Assembly (NCBI RefSeq): GCF_016862075.1
Contig: NZ_BOMG01000044.1
Location: 62,001-126,000 of the forward strand
Direction of reading: 5' to 3'
DNA from: Actinoplanes couchii
GTDB taxonomy: Bacteria > Actinomycetota > Actinomycetes > Mycobacteriales > Micromonosporaceae
Length of the DNA stretch: 64,000 nt
Each line of letters starts with the position of its first letter. Within the stretch, counting starts at the first letter, position 1. Made by a program: the position numbers and the translations under genes. Of this stretch, positions 46,772-56,009 are shown piece by piece. The notes beneath the pieces are model-generated. The model was not told where the DNA came from. It did not search any database and saw only the letters and a list, made by a program, of their open reading frames with translations.

Positions 46772-48280
46772 CTACCGGGTGAAGCGGATCGCGCTCCAGG
46801 AGACCTTCGGCAGAGTGACTGTGACGGTGCCGCCGTCGATCGTGACGCCGTCGAAGGAACGTAGCTCGACCCGCTCCGGCGCCTCCTTGGTGTTGTAGGC
46901 GTAGACGTCGTCGTCGGCGAGGATCCAGGACTCCGCGACGGACAACTCCCCCTCGAAGGCGCTCAGGTCGACGCTGAACTCGACCGGGTTCGTCACGTCC
47001 CGGTTGACCGCGAAGACCGTCACGTCGCCGGTGGCCGGGTCGTGCGTGGCGACCGCGTCGACCAGCGGGGCCGCGCCGTACTTCGCGGTCTCGTAGGTCG
47101 GGGCGTCGATGTGCAGGCGCAGCACGTCACCCTTGGCCAGGGCGGCGGTCTTGGCGAACGGGTGGAAGATGGTCTGCTTCCAGGCCGGCCCGCCCGGCTC
47201 GGTCATGATCGGGGCGATCACGTTGACCAGCTGCGCCTGGCAGGCGGCGGTCACCCGGTCACTGTGCCGGAGCAGCGAGATCAGCAGGTTGCCGACCACG
47301 ACCGCGTCGGCCACGTTGTACCGGTCCTCGATCACCCGCGGGGCGACCTTCCACTCCTCGGGCAGCGGGGCGTTCTGGAACCGGGACAGGTACCAGACGT
47401 TCCACTCGTCGAACGAGATGTTGATCTTCTTGGTGCTCTTCAGCCGGGCCCCGACCGCGTCCGCGGTGGCCACGATGCTGTTCACGAAGAAGTCCATGTC
47501 GACCGCGGACGCCAGGAACGAGCCCAGGTCACCGTCGTGCTCCTCGTAGTACGCGTGGCAGGAGACATAGTCCACCACGTCGTACGCGTGCTCCAGCACC
47601 GTCGACTCCCAGGTGCCGAACGTCGGCATGCTGGACGACGAGCTGCCGCAGGCCACGAGTTCGAGATCGGGCTCCGCGGACCGCAGCGCCCGGGCGGTGC
47701 TGGCGGCGAGCAGGCCGTACTCCTCGGGGGTCTTGTGCCCGGTCTGCCAGGGTCCGTCCAGCTCGTTGCCGAGACACCAGAGCTTGATGCCGTACGGCTT
47801 CTCCGCCCCGTTCGCGCGGCGCTGCTCGGAGATCGCGGTGCCCTCCGGGTGGTTGACGTACTCGTGCACGTCGAGGGCCTCCTGGACACCACGGGTGCCG
47901 AGGTTGACCGCGTACATGATCTCGACGTCGGCCTTCTCCGCCCACTTGGCGAACTCGTCGATGCCGACCTCGTTGGTCTCGATGCTGCGCCAGGCCAGGT
48001 CCCGGCGGCGGGGACGCTGCTCCCGCGGGCCGACACCGTCCTCCCAGCGGTAACCGGAGACGAAGTTGCCGCCCGGGTAGCGGACCATCGAGACACCCAG
48101 TTCGCGGGCCAGCGCCAGCACGTCGGTGCGGAAGCCGTCCTCGTCGGCGAGCGGGTGGCCCGGCTCGTAGATGCCGGTGTAGACACAGCGGCCCATGTGC
48201 TCGACGAACGAGCCGAAGGTCCGGCGGCTGACCGGCGCCACGACGGCGCCCGGGTTCAATACGACACGCGCACGGAGCAT
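46772..48280 (-). CDS. GH51 alpha-L-arabinofuranosidase
   Basis: 502 residues, no signal peptide, so cytosolic. Starts with FGSFVEHMGRCVYTGIYEP; the acid/base Glu lies in WCLGNELDG (about 173) and the nucleophile Glu in ISFDEWNVWY (about 291). SMVRYPGGNFVSGYRWEDG near 65 is also typical. GH51 enzymes release arabinose from arabino-oligosaccharides. It lies 13 bp after the second permease gene, so the transported sugar is probably an arabinan or arabinoxylan fragment. Confidence 0.95.
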   Translation of the reverse strand: MLRARVVLNPGAVVAPVSRRTFGSFVEHMGRCVYTGIYEPGHPLADEDGFRTDVLALARELGVSMVRYPGGNFVSGYRWEDGVGPREQRPRRRDLAWRSIETNEVGIDEFAKWAEKADVEIMYAVNLGTRGVQEALDVHEYVNHPEGTAISEQRRANGAEKPYGIKLWCLGNELDGPWQTGHKTPEEYGLLAASTARALRSAEPDLELVACGSSSSSMPTFGTWESTVLEHAYDVVDYVSCHAYYEEHDGDLGSFLASAVDMDFFVNSIVATADAVGARLKSTKKINISFDEWNVWYLSRFQNAPLPEEWKVAPRVIEDRYNVADAVVVGNLLISLLRHSDRVTAACQAQLVNVIAPIMTEPGGPAWKQTIFHPFAKTAALAKGDVLRLHIDAPTYETAKYGAAPLVDAVATHDPATGDVTVFAVNRDVTNPVEFSVDLSAFEGELSVAESWILADDDVYAYNTKEAPERVELRSFDGVTIDGGTVTVTLPKVSWSAIRFTR

Positions 48281-48293
48281 TGTTAACCCTTAC

Positions 48294-49139
48294 TCATTTG
48301 ACGGAGCCGATGGTCAGGCCACCGCGCCAGTACCGCTGCAGCATCAGGAAGGCAGCGATCAGGGGGACGATCGCCACCAGCGCACCGGTGATGATCACGT
48401 TGAAGGTCGCCGCACCGCCGTTGCCCATGATCGCGGACATGTACCAGGCCCGGAGCCCGACGGTGAGCGGATAGAGATCGTCGTTGCTCAGCATCACCAG
48501 CGGCAGGAAGAAGTTGTTCCAGGACGCGACCATGCTGAACAGCAGGACGGTGACCAGGGCCGGCTTCATCGCCGGCAGCGCCACACTGGTGAACACCCGG
48601 AACTCGCCGGCGCCGTCGATGCGGGCCGCTTCGAGCATCTCCTCCGGGATCGAGTCGTGCACGTACACCCGCAGCAGGTAGACGCCGAACGGGTTGAGCA
48701 ACGACGGCAGGATCACCGCCCAGACCGAGTCGATCAGGTCGGCCTGCGCCATCAGCAGATAGGTGGGCAGCACCAGCGCCGTCGCGGGCACCATGATCAG
48801 GCCCAGGAGCAGGGCGAACAGGGCGTTGCGGCCGGGGAAGCGGAGCTTGGCGAAGGCGTACCCGGCCAGGGCCGAGATCGCCGTCGCGCCGACCCCGCTG
48901 ACCACCGCGTAGAACGCCGAGTTGCGCAGCCAGGTCAGGTAGATCCCGTTCTCCTGGTTGAACAGCAGCTTCAGGTTCTCGAACAGGTTGAAGTCACTGA
49001 ACCAGAGCGACGCGGACTGGAACAGGCCGTCGTTGTCCTTGGTCGCGGCCACCAGCAGCCACCAGAACGGGAGCAGGAAGTAGATCGCCATCAGGCCCAT
49101 CGCGAGGTGCGCGACGACGCTGCCCTTTTTCAGGCTCAT
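48294..49139 (-). CDS. Carbohydrate ABC transporter permease (MalG type)
   Basis: 281 residues with six membrane helices. The EAA loop, which docks the ATPase, is MLEAARIDGAGEFRVFTSVALPAMKP at about 185-210. ATG overlaps the stop of the other permease gene (ATGA). No ATPase gene is present in the operon; a shared MsiK-type ATPase elsewhere is usual in actinomycetes. Confidence 0.95.
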   Translation of the reverse strand: MSLKKGSVVAHLAMGLMAIYFLLPFWWLLVAATKDNDGLFQSASLWFSDFNLFENLKLLFNQENGIYLTWLRNSAFYAVVSGVGATAISALAGYAFAKLRFPGRNALFALLLGLIMVPATALVLPTYLLMAQADLIDSVWAVILPSLLNPFGVYLLRVYVHDSIPEEMLEAARIDGAGEFRVFTSVALPAMKPALVTVLLFSMVASWNNFFLPLVMLSNDDLYPLTVGLRAWYMSAIMGNGGAATFNVIITGALVAIVPLIAAFLMLQRYWRGGLTIGSVK

Positions 49140-50062
49140 TTCAGCGCGCTCCGCTTCCGGGTGGCGAACAGGAAGATGTAGGACCCGACGAACACCACCG
49201 CGCCGAGCAGGAACGAGATAGCGGCCGAGTAGTTGTACTGCTGGAACGAGAACGCCTGGTTGTAGGCGTAGACGTTGGGTGTGTAGTGCTGGGTGACCGC
49301 GCCCGGGTTGAGCGGCTGCAGGATCAGCGGTTCGGTGAAGAACTGCAGGGTGCCCATGATCGTGAAGAGGGTGGCCAGGACCAGCGCCGACGAGATCATC
49401 GGCGTCTTGATCCGGAGCGCGATCTGCACCTCGCTGGCGCCGTCGATCCGGGCCGACTCGTAGATCTCCCGGGGCAGGCCCTGCAGCGCCGCGTAGATGA
49501 CGATCATGTTGTAGCCGGCCCACTGCCAGGTCACGATGTTGCCCAGCGACGCCAGCACGGTGTCGCCGGAGACGAAGTCGATGCCCAGGCCGGAGAACGG
49601 GCCGATGCTGTCGCTGTAGAGGAAGCCCCACATCAGGGTGCCGATGACCACCGGGACGGCGTACGGCACGAAGGCCGCGAGCCGGAAGAACCGGGAGAAC
49701 CGCGAGGTGGTGGCGTCGATCAGCAGCGCCGCGACCAGCGCGATCCCGATCATCACCGGGGTCTGGACCAGGCCGAAGATCAGCACCCGGACCACGCCCT
49801 CACGGACCAGCGGGTCGTCGATCGCCTGCTTGTAGTTGTCGAAGAGGGCGAAGACCTCCCCCTCGATCAGCGTCGAGCGGTACAGGCTGATCTTGAATGC
49901 GTACGCCATCGGCAGCAGCAGGAACGCCACCAGCAGCACCGCGAACGGCAGCACGAACAACCAGCCGGTCGTCGCCTCCCGCCACCGGGGGCGTCCCGCC
50001 TTCTTCGCCGAGGGCCCCACGGCCGCCGGAGCGGCCGCGGGGGAAGTCTGGACCTCGGTCAT
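49136..50062 (-). CDS. Carbohydrate ABC transporter permease (MalF type)
   Basis: 308 residues with an Ala/Pro-rich N-terminal 30 residues and six membrane helices. The EAA loop is IYESARIDGASEVQIALRIKTPMIS at about 200-225. Starts within the binding-protein stop codon (TAATG). Forms the channel with the MalG-type permease. Confidence 0.95.
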   Translation of the reverse strand: MTEVQTSPAAAPAAVGPSAKKAGRPRWREATTGWLFVLPFAVLLVAFLLLPMAYAFKISLYRSTLIEGEVFALFDNYKQAIDDPLVREGVVRVLIFGLVQTPVMIGIALVAALLIDATTSRFSRFFRLAAFVPYAVPVVIGTLMWGFLYSDSIGPFSGLGIDFVSGDTVLASLGNIVTWQWAGYNMIVIYAALQGLPREIYESARIDGASEVQIALRIKTPMISSALVLATLFTIMGTLQFFTEPLILQPLNPGAVTQHYTPNVYAYNQAFSFQQYNYSAAISFLLGAVVFVGSYIFLFATRKRSALK

Positions 50063-51408
50063 TACTGAACCTTGAAGCCCTGCTGGGTGGCGTAGGTCTT
50101 GACGTTCTCCTGCGCGGCGTCCAGCGAAGCGGTCCAGGAGGACTTCTTCTCGATCGCCTGGTTCAGGCCGGTCGTCAGCTGGTTGAAGTTGTAGCTGTTG
50201 AACGGGCTCCAGGAGAACGGGCCGATCGCGTTGTACGCCGGGACGAACACCTCGTTGACCTTCTGGCCGCCGAAGAAGTCGTACTCCTTGTTCTTGAAGT
50301 CGGCCGACTCCAGGATCGGGGTGGCGGTCGGGAAGAGGAACGCCTTGTCGATGCCGATCTTCCAGGCCTCGGTGTTCTTCGCGCCGAAGATCTCCATGGC
50401 GACCTTGGCCGCGATGTCCGGGTACTTCGCCTGGTCGGTCACGGCGAACGAGGAGCCGCCCCAGTCACCCTGCTTGTTCTCGCCGGCCGCCCACTGCGGC
50501 AGCGGCGCGACCTTCCACTTGCCGGACGACGCGGCGGCGTTGGCCTGGATGTAGCCGGGGCCCCAGCCGGCCGCGATGTAGGTGGCGTACTTCTCCGAGC
50601 CGAGCCCGTTGTAGAAGTCCGTGGTGTGGAACGCGGTGGTGTCGGCGAGACCGCCGTTGACCAGGCCCTCCCAGTACGTGATGACCTTCTTGGCCTCGGC
50701 GCTGTTCAGGTTGACGCCGATGTTCGACGGGTTCGCCAGGTCGTAGGTGTACGGCTGGGCGCCGGCCTGCCAGAACAGGCCGCTCAGGAAGCCGCCGTCG
50801 TTGGCGCCGAAGTCGGTGATGAAGGACTTGCCCCCGGACGCGGCCTTCAGCTTCTCGGCCTGCGCCTTGTACTCGTCCCAGGTGGTCGGGACGGTCAGGT
50901 TGTACTTCTTGAAGATGTCGTCGCGGTACATCATCGCCATCGGGCCCGCGTCGACCGGGATCGCGTAGACCTGCTCACCGGAGCTGACCTGCTTCCACGC
51001 CCAGTCGACGTAGTCGCCCTTGACGTCGTTCGCGCCGTACTTGCCGAGGTCCACCAGGTGCTTGGTGAGCTGGAAGGTCGGGATCTCCTGCAGCTCGAGC
51101 ATCGCCACGTCGGGCGCGCCCTTGCCGGCCTTCAGCGCGGTCTGCAGCTTGGTGTACTGGTCCTGGCCGGTGCCCGCGTTGGTCCACTCGATCTTGATGT
51201 CCGAGTGGGTCTTGTTGAACAGGTCGACGACACCCTGGAACTCCGGGTACCACGCCCAGACCTTGATGGTGACCGGGCCGGTCGGCTTCTCGACCGGCTC
51301 GTCGTCGCCACCGCTGCTGCACCCGGTCAGCGCCAGCGTCGTCGCAGCGACCGCCGCCACAAGTGATCGCCGACTGACCCGCCGTGCGCTAAGTTTGCTG
51401 AGGTTCAC
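50062..51408 (-). CDS. Extracellular sugar-binding lipoprotein of the ABC transporter
   Basis: 448 residues from GTG 51408, chosen because GAGGACCCA precedes it and a proper lipoprotein signal follows (RRVSRRSLVAAVAATTLALTGC; lipobox Cys about 31). The mature part is a family 1 solute-binding protein: ITIKVWAWYPEFQGVVDLFNKTH-like start, then GAPDVAMLEL and AIPVDAGPMAMMYRDDIF. It captures oligosaccharides outside the membrane. First gene of the operon, 157 bp from the LacI-type operator. Confidence 0.93.
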   Translation of the reverse strand: MNLSKLSARRVSRRSLVAAVAATTLALTGCSSGGDDEPVEKPTGPVTIKVWAWYPEFQGVVDLFNKTHSDIKIEWTNAGTGQDQYTKLQTALKAGKGAPDVAMLELQEIPTFQLTKHLVDLGKYGANDVKGDYVDWAWKQVSSGEQVYAIPVDAGPMAMMYRDDIFKKYNLTVPTTWDEYKAQAEKLKAASGGKSFITDFGANDGGFLSGLFWQAGAQPYTYDLANPSNIGVNLNSAEAKKVITYWEGLVNGGLADTTAFHTTDFYNGLGSEKYATYIAAGWGPGYIQANAAASSGKWKVAPLPQWAAGENKQGDWGGSSFAVTDQAKYPDIAAKVAMEIFGAKNTEAWKIGIDKAFLFPTATPILESADFKNKEYDFFGGQKVNEVFVPAYNAIGPFSWSPFNSYNFNQLTTGLNQAIEKKSSWTASLDAAQENVKTYATQQGFKVQ

Positions 51409-51564
51409 TGGGTCCTCACAGTTCAAGTAGTTGCGTATCCAGTTGAGCAGTTCCGGGCCGGTCCAGGGCTCGGAAGAGCCGGCCTCCGGTGCTGGCACAC
51501 CGGGGGTCGGCCGTAAGGGCCTCACCAAACGTTTCCCTCAGTCCGGCGAGTGCTGTTGCTACGC

Positions 51565-51582
51565 TTTTGCAGCGCTGCAAAA
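51565..51582. promoter_or_regulatory. LacI-family operator
   Basis: TTTTGCAGCGCTGCAAAA is a perfect 18-bp palindrome with the central CG typical of LacI/GalR operators. It lies in the divergent region, 157 bp before the binding-protein gene and 76 bp before the regulator gene, and can serve both. Confidence 0.85.
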
Positions 51583-51657
51583 CACAGCATGCACGGACGT
51601 CTTAGCGTCGGCAAGGGGTAACCTGCCGGAAACTTGCGGCGGGCAGAGGGAGGCAGA

Positions 51658-52689
51658 ATGCGTCGAGAAGTCACTCTGCGTGACGTCGCGGAGCTGGCCG
51701 GCGTATCGAGCCGAACCGTCTCGAACGTGGTCAACGGCTACGCCAACGTCACTGAGCGTACGCGTGAGCGGGTTCAGCGCGCGGTCGACGAACTCGGATA
51801 TCGACCCAACGTCCTGGCGCGCAACCTGGCACAGGGACGGTCCGGTCAGATCGCCGTGGTGGTGCCGTACCTGGACACCCCGTACTTCTCCGAGTTGTTG
51901 CAGAGCGTCATCCGGGCGGCGCGGGTCAGCGGCTATAACGTTTTGATCGACCAGACCGACGGCGACCCGGAACACGAGCGGGCGTTCATCGCCCACGGCT
52001 CGCGCCGGCTGCTCTTCGACGGCGTCATCTTCAGCCCGCTCGGCCTCGACCAGCAGGCCCTCGCCGACCGCGACCGGACCCTGCCACTGGTCATCCTCGG
52101 CGAACGGGCCAGCGACGGCAGCTTCGACCACGTCGGCATCGACGACGTGGCGGCGTCCCGGCTGGCCACCGAGCACCTGATCGATCTCGGACGGCGGCGG
52201 ATCGCGGCGATCGGCGACCAGCCCTACGCCACCGGCGAGGCGGCGCAACGGCGCACCCGCGGCTTCCGGGAGGCGCACGCGGCCCGCGGGCTGACCCCGC
52301 GGGAAGAGCTGATCATCAGTACGCCGCGGTTCAACCGGCCGGACGGCGCCCGCGCGATGGAACACCTGCTGGACCTGGCCGAGCCACCGGACGCCGTCTT
52401 CTGCTACTCCGACCTGGTCGCGCTCGGCGCCATCCGGACCATCGTGTCGCGGGGGCTGCGGGTGCCCGAGGACATCGCGGTGATCGGCTACGACGACATC
52501 GAGGACGGGCGGTTCTCCAACCCGACGATCACCACGATCTCGCCGGACAAGGAGATGATCGCGACGACCGCGGTGGACCGGCTGTTGCTGCGCATCACCA
52601 GCGAGAGCCCGCCGCCCGGTCTCGAGCTGCGGGCTCCCTTCAAGCTGGTGGAGCGGGAGAGTACTACTGGAAGAGTTTCGCCGCGGTGA
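51658..52689 (+). CDS. LacI-family transcriptional regulator
   Basis: 343 residues from ATG 51658 with GGGAGG upstream. Residues 1-50 hold the HTH and hinge (VTLRDVAELAGVSSRTVSNVVNG, RVQRAVDELGYRPN). The rest is a periplasmic-binding-protein-like sugar sensor (IAVVVPYLDTPYFSELL, IDDVAASRLATEHLIDLGRRRIAAI). It probably represses the transporter/arabinofuranosidase operon and its own gene until sugar is present. Its 3' end overlaps the small MFS subunit gene by 26 bp on the opposite strand. Confidence 0.93.
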   Translation: MRREVTLRDVAELAGVSSRTVSNVVNGYANVTERTRERVQRAVDELGYRPNVLARNLAQGRSGQIAVVVPYLDTPYFSELLQSVIRAARVSGYNVLIDQTDGDPEHERAFIAHGSRRLLFDGVIFSPLGLDQQALADRDRTLPLVILGERASDGSFDHVGIDDVAASRLATEHLIDLGRRRIAAIGDQPYATGEAAQRRTRGFREAHAARGLTPREELIISTPRFNRPDGARAMEHLLDLAEPPDAVFCYSDLVALGAIRTIVSRGLRVPEDIAVIGYDDIEDGRFSNPTITTISPDKEMIATTAVDRLLLRITSESPPPGLELRAPFKLVERESTTGRVSPR

Positions 52690-52756
52690 TCAGCGTCTGG
52701 ACGACGCCGTAACCGAGCAGGACGGACACCAGGGCCCAAGAGATCACGAGTCTCAT
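52664..52756 (-). CDS. MFS transporter small subunit (30 residues)
   Basis: ATG 52756 overlaps the stop of the OFA-family transporter gene (ATGA). The product is a single membrane helix followed by AAKLFQ: MRLVISWALVSVLLGYGV, then VQTLITAAKLFQ. Short proteins with this helix and a KAAKLF ending are found directly after OFA-type MFS genes and are classed as a transporter small subunit. It is too short for most gene finders and overlaps the lacI 3' end. Confidence 0.8.
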   Translation of the reverse strand: MRLVISWALVSVLLGYGVVQTLITAAKLFQ

Positions 52757-54321
52757 GCCGTCGCCTCCTTCTTCTCTTCGGGAGTCTCGTCAGCCTTCGT
52801 CTCGGCCGGCTCCACGGCCTCGACCTTCGTGTCCTCGGGCTCGACGGGCGCCGCGGGCTCGGCTTCCTTCTCCACCGCCGGCGTCGCGGGCTCGGCCTTC
52901 TTCGCAGCCGGCGTCGCGGGCTCGGCCGGGGTCACCGGGGCGGCCGGCGCGGTGGCCGGCTCGTGCAGGCTCTCCGGGACCGGGCGGATCAGCAGGTTGG
53001 CGATGAAGCCGACGGCCAGCACACCGACCATGGTGAACAGAGCCGGCCGGTACGCGTCGGCGGTCAGCGTGCCCGGCTTGCCCTGCGCGTCCAGGAAGCC
53101 GTTGATGATCAGCGGCCCGGCCACACCCGCGGCCGACCAGGCGGTCAGCAGCCGGCCGTGGATCGCGCCCACCTGGTAGGTCCCGAACAGGTCCCGCAGG
53201 TAGGCCGGCACGGTCGCGAACCCGCCGCCGTAGAACGACAGGATCACCCCGGCGAGCAGCACGAACAGGGCGGTCGCGGTGTGCCCGAAGAGGGCCAGCA
53301 GGGCGTAGAACACCATGCCGACACCCAGGTACACCATGTAGATCGGCTTGCGCCCGATCGCGTCCGAGGCCGTCGACCAGGCGAACCGGCCGCCCATGTT
53401 GAAGAGCGAGAGCAGTCCGACGAAGCCGGCCGCCGCGGTGACCGCGACCGTCGAGGTGCCTCCGGTGCCCCGGAAGAAGTCCTGGATCATCGGGCTGGCC
53501 TGCTCCAGGATGCCGATGCCGGCCGTCACGTTGCAGAACAGCACGACCCAGAGCAGCCAGAACGAGCGGGTCCGGACCGCGTTGGCGGCGGACACGTTGG
53601 CCGTGGTGACCATCGGCTTGGCCTTGACCGTGGACGGATCCCAGCCCGCCGGCTTCCAGCCCTCACGCGGCACCCGGATGTTGAACACCCCGAACATCAT
53701 GATCAGGAAGTACGCGATGCCGAGGGTCAGGAACAGGGCGGTCAGAGCGCCGCCACCGGCCGTCGAGGTGGTGACGGTCGGGTCGTAGTCGGCGTCGTAG
53801 AAGGACAGCAGCTGCCGGGACAGCGGGCCGGCCACCAGGGCGCCGCCACCGAAGCCCATGATCGCCATGCCGGTGGCCAGACCCGGCCGGTCCGGGAACC
53901 ACTTGATCAGCGTGGACACCGGGGAGATGTAGCCGATGCCCAGGCCGATGCCGCCGAGGAAGCCGTATCCCAGGTAGAGCAGCCAGAGCTGACCGGTGGA
54001 GATGCCGAGGGCGCCGATCAGGAAGCCGGCGGTCCAGAACGAGGCGGACACGAACATCGCCTTGCGCGGGCCGTTGCGCTCCACCCAGGTGCCGCCGATC
54101 GCGGCGGACAGGCCGAGCATGACGATCGCGATGCTGAAGACGATGCCGATCGCGGTCTGTGACGTATCGAAGTGCTGGACGAGTGAAGTCTTGTAGACGC
54201 TCGTCGCGTACGCCTGCCCGATGCACAGGTGGACGGCGAGAGCGGCCGGCGGAATGAGCCACCGGCTGTACCCCTCCGGGGCGATGGTGTGCTCTCTATC
54301 GAGAGCGGAGAGCAGTGCCAT
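52753..54321 (-). CDS. OFA-family MFS transporter (oxalate/formate antiporter-like)
   Basis: 522 residues with twelve membrane helices in about 1-450. OFA landmarks include GQAYATSVYKTSLVQHF near 35, GGIGLGIGYISPVSTLIKWFPDRPGLATG near 125 and ASDAIGRKPIYMVYLG near 325. Substrates in the family are small carboxylates such as oxalate or formate; the actinobacterial branch is mostly unassigned. The C-terminal about 70 residues are an unusual Ala/Pro/Glu/Lys tail (PATPAAKKAEPATPAVEKEAEPAAP), absent from typical members. Co-translated with the 30-residue subunit. Confidence 0.9.
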   Translation of the reverse strand: MALLSALDREHTIAPEGYSRWLIPPAALAVHLCIGQAYATSVYKTSLVQHFDTSQTAIGIVFSIAIVMLGLSAAIGGTWVERNGPRKAMFVSASFWTAGFLIGALGISTGQLWLLYLGYGFLGGIGLGIGYISPVSTLIKWFPDRPGLATGMAIMGFGGGALVAGPLSRQLLSFYDADYDPTVTTSTAGGGALTALFLTLGIAYFLIMMFGVFNIRVPREGWKPAGWDPSTVKAKPMVTTANVSAANAVRTRSFWLLWVVLFCNVTAGIGILEQASPMIQDFFRGTGGTSTVAVTAAAGFVGLLSLFNMGGRFAWSTASDAIGRKPIYMVYLGVGMVFYALLALFGHTATALFVLLAGVILSFYGGGFATVPAYLRDLFGTYQVGAIHGRLLTAWSAAGVAGPLIINGFLDAQGKPGTLTADAYRPALFTMVGVLAVGFIANLLIRPVPESLHEPATAPAAPVTPAEPATPAAKKAEPATPAVEKEAEPAAPVEPEDTKVEAVEPAETKADETPEEKKEATA

Positions 54322-54366
54322 CGCCGGACGATATCACCGAATTTGATCAATAAAACCGATCCGAGA

Positions 54367-55455
54367 TCACCAATTGATGAAGAAGGTATGGAGTCGGAAC
54401 GGTTCGTCGCCATTGGTCAGGTACCAGGCCCCCCGCAGCTCGAAAGGGGTCTGCCAGGCGATCGCGACCAGTGGATACGGCCGCACACCGTCGACCACCA
54501 GATCGCCGGTGCCCCCGCCGCCCCGGGCCACGATCCTCTGATCGGCGATCCGGAACACCACGACCTCGAAGTCGTGGTTCGCCGTCTGGTAGCTGACCGC
54601 GACCATGGCCCCGTCCGGGGAAAGCCGGATCCCGGTGACCTGCTCGCAGTTCCCCACACCGATGTCCAGCCACTCCGACCGGACCGGTTCCCGGTTCGCG
54701 GCCAGTGGCCGGCGCAGCAGTTCGACCGAGCAACCGGTCGTCTCCTTCGGCGCCAGCACGAGCACTCCGTCGTTCACGTCGGCCGCGGTGAACGCCCCCT
54801 GCATGTTGATGAGACCGAGCTGGTACATGTTCACCACCGGCGTCTCCGTCCCGGAGGCGATGTCGTGTGCGACCAGGTCGGTCTGGCGCCACAGATACGC
54901 GGTGTCGGCCGTCGCGGTCAGCAGACTCATCCACTCCTCGTCGTGGCTGAGGTTCCGCTGCAGCCGGACCGTGCCGTCCGGCCGGGTCACCACCAGCCGG
55001 AACTCGCTCTCGTTCACCGCCACCACCGCGCCGTCCGGCAGGGCCACCGCGCGGTCCCACCGCCCGGCGCCGACCACGTCGAGCGTGTCGATCCGGCCGC
55101 TCGGCTCCAGCACTCCCATCCGGGTGGAGGCACCGAGTTCGACGGCTCGGCCGCCCTCGGCCGCCGGCTGATACCGGCCCAGGGCGCCGTTCAGCAGCAG
55201 CCGCTGCAATCCCGGCTCCGGTGGGGCGTCGTCCGCGGCCGGGAGGTCGTTCAGCCTGCTCTCCTCCCGCCGGACGATCACGCCGAACCCGGTGGCGACG
55301 ACCAGGACCACCGCGCCCACGGCAGAGAGGACGGCCTGCCGCTTACGGCGACGACGGACCCGGCGGCGCACATCGGTGAGGTCCGCGCGATAGCCCGGCG
55401 CTGCCCCGGCCGCCGCCCGGACGGCCTCGGTCACGTCTTGCGGAATCGTGTCCAT
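54367..55455 (-). CDS. Membrane-anchored partner of the SigE-type sigma factor
   Basis: 362 residues. A cytosolic head of about 40 residues (DVTEAVRAAAGAAPGYRADLTDVRRRVRRRRKRQ), one membrane helix at about 41-62, then an outer beta-rich domain resembling a WD40/PQQ-type propeller (ALPDGAVVAVNESEF, GIRLSPDGAMVAVSYQ). It lies 4 bp after the sigma gene. This layout is common for anti-sigma-like proteins beside SigE-family sigma factors, though the usual HxxxCxxC zinc motif is absent. Confidence 0.75.
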   Translation of the reverse strand: MDTIPQDVTEAVRAAAGAAPGYRADLTDVRRRVRRRRKRQAVLSAVGAVVLVVATGFGVIVRREESRLNDLPAADDAPPEPGLQRLLLNGALGRYQPAAEGGRAVELGASTRMGVLEPSGRIDTLDVVGAGRWDRAVALPDGAVVAVNESEFRLVVTRPDGTVRLQRNLSHDEEWMSLLTATADTAYLWRQTDLVAHDIASGTETPVVNMYQLGLINMQGAFTAADVNDGVLVLAPKETTGCSVELLRRPLAANREPVRSEWLDIGVGNCEQVTGIRLSPDGAMVAVSYQTANHDFEVVVFRIADQRIVARGGGGTGDLVVDGVRPYPLVAIAWQTPFELRGAWYLTNGDEPFRLHTFFINW

Positions 55456-55459
55456 CCGG

Positions 55460-55972
55460 TCAGTCCTCGCTGTTCAGCTCGTGGCGCAGGGCGGCCAGCC
55501 CGCGGGAGAGACGGCTCTTGACGGTGCCCTCGGTGATCCGCAGGGCGGCTGCCGTCTCGGCGGTGGTGAGTTCGAGCAGCACCCGGCAGGTGATCACGGC
55601 GCGCTGGGACTCCGGCAGTTTCGCCAGGGCGTCCCGGGCACCGACCGCGGTGTCCGGCGGCCGGGACCGGGGATGGTCGGCCTCGTCAGCCGGAGGGCGT
55701 TCCCGGCGAACCTTGCGCCACCACGAGGTGGCCCAGTTCAGGCCGACCCGGAAGACCCAGCCGGCCGGGTTGTCCAGGCGGCTGACCGTGGGCCAGCGGG
55801 CGCAGGCCCGGGCCATCGCCTCCGACACCGCTTCGGCTGCCAGGTCGTCGCTGCGCAGGGTGACCGCGAGCGCCCGGTACACCCGGTCGGCGTTGGCCCG
55901 GTAGAAGGCTTCGAACCCCTCGTGGGAGGAGGACGCCTCACCCAGATCGATCATCACTGCCGGAACCACCAT
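55460..55972 (-). CDS. SigE-family ECF sigma factor
   Basis: About 170 residues from ATG 55972 (ATG 55954 is an alternative; neither has a clear RBS). Region 2 is FEAFYRANADRVYRALAVTLRSDDLAAEAVSEAMARA and DNPAGWVFRVGLNWATSW; region 4 is LPESQRAVITCRVLLELTTAETAAALRITEGTVKSRLSRGL. This fits the actinobacterial SigE family of extracytoplasmic-function sigma factors. It is co-transcribed with the membrane partner. The target promoters are not known. Confidence 0.88.
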   Translation of the reverse strand: MVVPAVMIDLGEASSSHEGFEAFYRANADRVYRALAVTLRSDDLAAEAVSEAMARACARWPTVSRLDNPAGWVFRVGLNWATSWWRKVRRERPPADEADHPRSRPPDTAVGARDALAKLPESQRAVITCRVLLELTTAETAAALRITEGTVKSRLSRGLAALRHELNSED

Positions 55973-56009
55973 GTCCGGTACACGCGGCGGCGGCCCGATC
56001 GGTTCCCGG

